64,000 nt of DNA from a virus, in the IMG/VR virus record IMGVR_UViG_3300008120_000017, positions 34,975 through 98,974 of that record. One strand, written 5' to 3'. Both the position numbers and the translations under genes were made by a program. Position 1 is the stretch's first letter, and the number at the start of each line of letters is the position of its first letter. The notes beneath the pieces are model-generated. The model saw nothing but the letters and a program-made list of their open reading frames with translations. It was not told the origin of the DNA and did not search any database. Shown one piece after another: positions 63,102 to 64,000 of the stretch.

Positions 63102-64000
63102 TTAAGTTATATTTGCTGTGTTTATTGAATTATTGGAAACATTCTTAAATGCATCTGGATTCCTAATTATAGCGTCTATTATTGTTTTTTTAGGAACTTT
63201 GTTTCTCAGAGAATTTAAGTATGGATCTGGATTTTGCTGAGCTTTTCTTGCTACAGTTCTTGCAAGGAACCCAGGAACGCCTGGTATTTTCCAATCGTGT
63301 TTTATAGCGTTATTAAAGAATTGGTCAACGTTTAAATTTTTAGACAAAATTCTTTTGTATAATCCCTCTGGTGTTTCATTTGGAATACTGGTCTGGAGCT
63401 GTGGCAACTGAACGTTAGATTTTTTCTGGAACGGTTGTCCAACTGGCTGAAATTGATTTGCCTGTTGAGGTATTTGCTTTATAGGAACAGATACATTAGA
63501 TGGAATACCTGGTCCAGTGGATGTAGCGCTAGATGTATAAGTTGGTGTATAATTTTGATTTATCTGTCCAGGATTACGCGCAGCTTCGTCCATGGAGTTT
63601 TGGACATTAAGCTTACCTAGCTCCCCTAACATTTGTCCTGTACCTGCTATGGTCTTAATAGGGTTAGCAAATCCATGCCAAGCTCTACCCACAACACCTT
63701 TATTTGCAACTTGTTGAGTTTCTGCTAAATTTTTTGCAGGATCCATTGCGACATCTACCCCTTGCAACGCCATATTTCCAGCCCATGCAAATGGTGCCGC
63801 TTTAGACGCAAATCCCAATGCTTTACCAGCCACTCCAGCTGCGTTAGATGATTGAGTCATCGCTCCAATTGAGTTATTCATTCTAGGAGCAACCTTTGAC
63901 AAGTGATGACGTCCTTCGTGCAACAAACTGCTGGCTCCCGTACCGCCTTCAGCAACACTAAATGCTTGATGTAGTCCATGCCCGTGTCCAGTGTTTGCTA
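63102..64000 (-). CDS. Putative internal virion protein, 5' end outside the window
   Basis: The frame stays open to the last base of the window, so the N-terminus is not visible; the readable part is nearly 300 residues. Segments include EGRHHLSKVAPRMNN, glycine- and alanine-rich KALGFASKAAPFAWAGN, a Gln/Pro/Thr/Ser-rich linker and a C-terminal helical domain with LYKRILSKNLNVDQFFNNA. It has the look of an internal or ejected protein or peptidase-linked protein. The HEGRHH could be metal-binding, but the context is too short to say. Confidence 0.55.
   Translation of the reverse strand, partial: ANTGHGHGLHQAFSVAEGGTGASSLLHEGRHHLSKVAPRMNNSIGAMTQSSNAAGVAGKALGFASKAAPFAWAGNMALQGVDVAMDPAKNLAETQQVANKGVVGRAWHGFANPIKTIAGTGQMLGELGKLNVQNSMDEAARNPGQINQNYTPTYTSSATSTGPGIPSNVSVPIKQIPQQANQFQPVGQPFQKKSNVQLPQLQTSIPNETPEGLYKRILSKNLNVDQFFNNAIKHDWKIPGVPGFLARTVARKAQQNPDPYLNSLRNKVPKKTIIDAIIRNPDAFKNVSNNSINTANIT

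Overview
The window reads as part of a very large tailed phage (jumbo myovirus) genome. All recognisable protein genes and all three tRNA genes lie on the minus strand, so transcription runs from base 64000 towards base 1. The case for a contractile-tailed phage rests on a tail sheath, two tail-tube paralogues, a cell-puncturing spike, a frameshifting pair of tail-assembly chaperones, a 1807-residue tape measure, gp25/W-, gp6/J- and gp7/I-type baseplate genes, a major capsid protein, a scaffold and a prohead protease. Most start codons follow A/T-rich leaders without a Shine-Dalgarno sequence. That would suit a host such as the Bacteroidota, but the host is an inference only.

Layout from the upstream (right) end. 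64.0-53.6 kb: putative internal virion proteins and a strange multisubunit RNA polymerase. One polypeptide (59395..62487) fuses the C-terminal half of beta to the N-terminal half of beta-prime, including the catalytic DFDGD. A second (54267..56123) carries the rest of beta-prime. They are separated by five other genes, one a metallophosphoesterase with a DNA-binding-like N-terminus. The N-terminal half of beta is not in the window. A prolyl-4-hydroxylase-like oxygenase follows. 53.5-52.6 kb: a small cassette of membrane and cysteine-rich proteins between two terminators. 52.5-39.1 kb: head genes, with an unidentified 735-residue protein, small glycine-rich proteins, prohead protease, acidic scaffold, decoration-like protein and major capsid protein, closed by a strong terminator. 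39.0-31.0 kb: further internal proteins, tRNA-Met(CAT), tRNA-Thr(TGT), tRNA-Glu(TTC), a dCMP deaminase, neck/connector genes, sheath and tubes. 30.9-0 kb: spike, chaperones, tape measure, baseplate (with a sigma-factor-like gene inside it), five tandem paralogues of a putative tail-tip/fibre family, and three tandem collagen-like fibre genes.

How it may work together (inference): the phage-encoded polymerase and sigma-like protein would transcribe a class of phage genes. Several small head-region proteins share an N-terminal signature (M-N-K-Y-S-x-x-Y-L-N-K-I) and glycine-zipper segments and may be packaged and ejected with the DNA. The collagen-like fibres, rich in Gly-Pro-Pro and nearly free of charged triplets, are a natural substrate candidate for the prolyl hydroxylase. 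Portal and terminase were not recognised and may lie outside the window.
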